Assembly: GCA_035578155.1 (NCBI GenBank)
Contig: JAPWDM010000008.1
Location: forward strand, 22,840,598-22,904,597
DNA length: 64,000 nucleotides
Origin: Brachynemurus nebulosus
Taxonomy: Eukaryota > Arthropoda > Insecta > Neuroptera > Myrmeleontidae
Direction: 5' to 3'
Part shown: one piece after another, positions 62,890-64,000 of the stretch
Layout: the number at the start of each line of letters is the position of its first letter
How positions within the stretch are numbered: the stretch's first letter is position 1
Notes under the pieces: generated by a model
Told to the model about the DNA's origin: nothing
Seen by the model: only the letters and a program-made list of their open reading frames with translations
Databases searched by the model: none
Program-made: the position numbers and the translations under genes

Positions 62890-64000
62890 ATGGAAGAGGA
62901 AAATATAATAGGAAATATGTCAACGATAAAGTTAGAAGGTGCTAGAAATTGGGCAACATGGAAATTTCAAATAAAAGTTTTATTAAAAGCGATCAATGCA
63001 TTTTGTGTGGTGGATGGAACCATGTCCAGCCAAGGACGACAAAAATTTTGATGGATGGATGCGTCTAGATGCAAAAGCGCAAGGAATAATTGTGACTAGA
63101 CTAGCAAACAACGTAATGCTGCAGGTTACTAATTGTGAATCAGCCAAACAAATGTGGGATAAATTAATAACCATTTATAAACAAAAGTCAGATATGTCAT
63201 TACATATAATTCAACAGAGATTTTTTGAAATTAAATATGGTGGTGAAGATATGGCAACTTATTTGGCCAAAACTGAAAATATAGTAAGTCAGATAAAACA
63301 AGCAAAGGGTGATATTCAGGAAAATATGGTAATGTCTAAAATTCTATGCTCACTACCAGAGAGTTTCCGTCATTTTGTTTCTGCCTGGGAATCTGTTCCT
63401 TTAGAAAAAAGAAATTTATCAGAATTAACATCTAGATTATTGATTGAAGAACAAAGAAATATAACACATGATGAACAAAATAAACAGATAGCATTACAAA
63501 GTAAAAGCCAACAAAGAAAATGTTTTAATTGTGGAAAAACTGGCCATTTTAAAAAGGACTGTCGTGCTAAAAGTTTTAGTAACAAAGTTAACGGTAAATG
63601 TAACGTGTGCAAAAAATATGGACATACAGAAGAAAAGTGCTGGTTTACAAATAAGGAATCAAAAAGTGATAATACGGATTCCACAAATAGTGCTAAACGA
63701 AACGCATTTATTATGTCAATGTTAATAAGTGCATTAACTTCAAGAGCTGAAGAATTAAATCATTGGTATTTAGATAGCGGTGCATCCGAGCATATGTGTT
63801 TTAATAAAAAACTTTTTACAAATTATAAGAATTTAATAATTCCAAAAGACATTGTGATTGGCGATGGAACGGTTATAAAAGCTGTGGGTTACGGTAACAT
63901 AAAATTAGAGGCATATGATGGTAAAAATTGGATACCGTCTACACTGAATAATGTACTTTATGTACCAAACCTTAAAGTTAATTTATTCTCAGTGGGTGTT
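62890..64000 (+). CDS. copia-type Gag-Pol, frameshifted, incomplete at window end
   Basis: The frame starts MEEENIIGNMSTIKLEGARN and has the copia Gag layout (LxGxxNWxxWKFQ). A one-base frameshift near 63020-63030 interrupts it after VVDGT; the second frame then runs open to the end. It carries the Gag UBN2-type region (LANNVMLQVTNCESAKQMWD), two CCHC knuckles (CFNCGKTGHFKKDC at 63521-63562 and CNVCKKYGHTEEKC at 63599-63640) and the aspartic protease site YLDSGASEHM (63766 on), followed by VPNLKVNLFSVGV, the conserved end of that domain. Gag packages RNA; protease matures the polyprotein. Integrase and reverse transcriptase lie beyond 64000. The frameshift implies a defective copy, unless it is a sequencing error. 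Confidence 0.88.

Larger units (their letters stand above)
61684..64000 (+). mobile_element. Ty1/copia LTR retrotransposon, 5' part, runs off the window
   Basis: GGTTATGGGCCCAGTTT (62651) is the copia-type primer-binding site for an internal fragment of initiator-Met tRNA. The preceding AACA at about 62646 fits an LTR end. TGTTGTAAAATG at about 61684 is a likely LTR start, giving about 250 bp once the nested palindrome (61866-62569) and its TSD are removed. The start is an inference because the 3' LTR lies outside. The leader 62715-62885 holds five copies of GTTGCGGT(C/T)AAGCAA. Confidence 0.85.

Overview
The window looks like AT-rich, gene-poor eukaryotic nuclear DNA, most likely from an insect. 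The evidence is GT-AG introns, C2H2 zinc-finger arrays with TGEKP linkers, a THAP/P-element transposase gene, a Ty1/copia element whose primer site matches the internal initiator-Met tRNA type used by copia, many short inverted-repeat transposons and long TA microsatellites. The order and species cannot be fixed by eye. Nothing prokaryotic is present.

Layout. 1-9.4 kb: no intact gene; foldback and hAT-like elements and a 3.2 kb terminal-inverted-repeat (TIR) element (4349-7530) holding a dead LINE 3' end. 9.4-12.7 kb: a three-exon THAP9/P-element-like transposase gene on the minus strand, reading frame intact. 13.5-19.3 kb: MITEs, a 120-bp tandem array and nested palindromes. 19.3-32.1 kb: two tandem paralogous C2H2 zinc-finger genes (ZNF1 and ZNF2, minus strand), whose flanks and ends carry nested insertions. 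Several insertions can be proved because the other paralog keeps the empty site. 32-46 kb: microsatellites, MITEs, a palindrome with two divergent tRNA-like units, and a foldback made of ~110-bp units. 43.6-49.6 kb: two near-identical copies of an 8-bp-TSD element carrying arrays of perfect heat-shock-element-like motifs. 51.2-54.3 kb: ZNF3 (plus strand), two 9-finger arrays separated by five 74-residue acidic repeats. 54.3-61.7 kb: no gene; TIR elements and a repeat shared with 38.2-39.0 kb. 61.7-64 kb: the 5' part of a copia retrotransposon whose LTR carries a nested palindromic element.

The three zinc-finger genes form one family. They share an acidic module (…VKMxxExNxLExNDEVLNK…) before their finger arrays, and they are being remodelled by duplication, transposon insertion and nonsense mutation. 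No unknown multi-gene pathway is evident. The most unusual signals are the heat-shock-element arrays inside a mobile element, the modular zinc-finger family with datable insertions, the intact THAP-transposase gene, and the paired divergent Pol III-like units.
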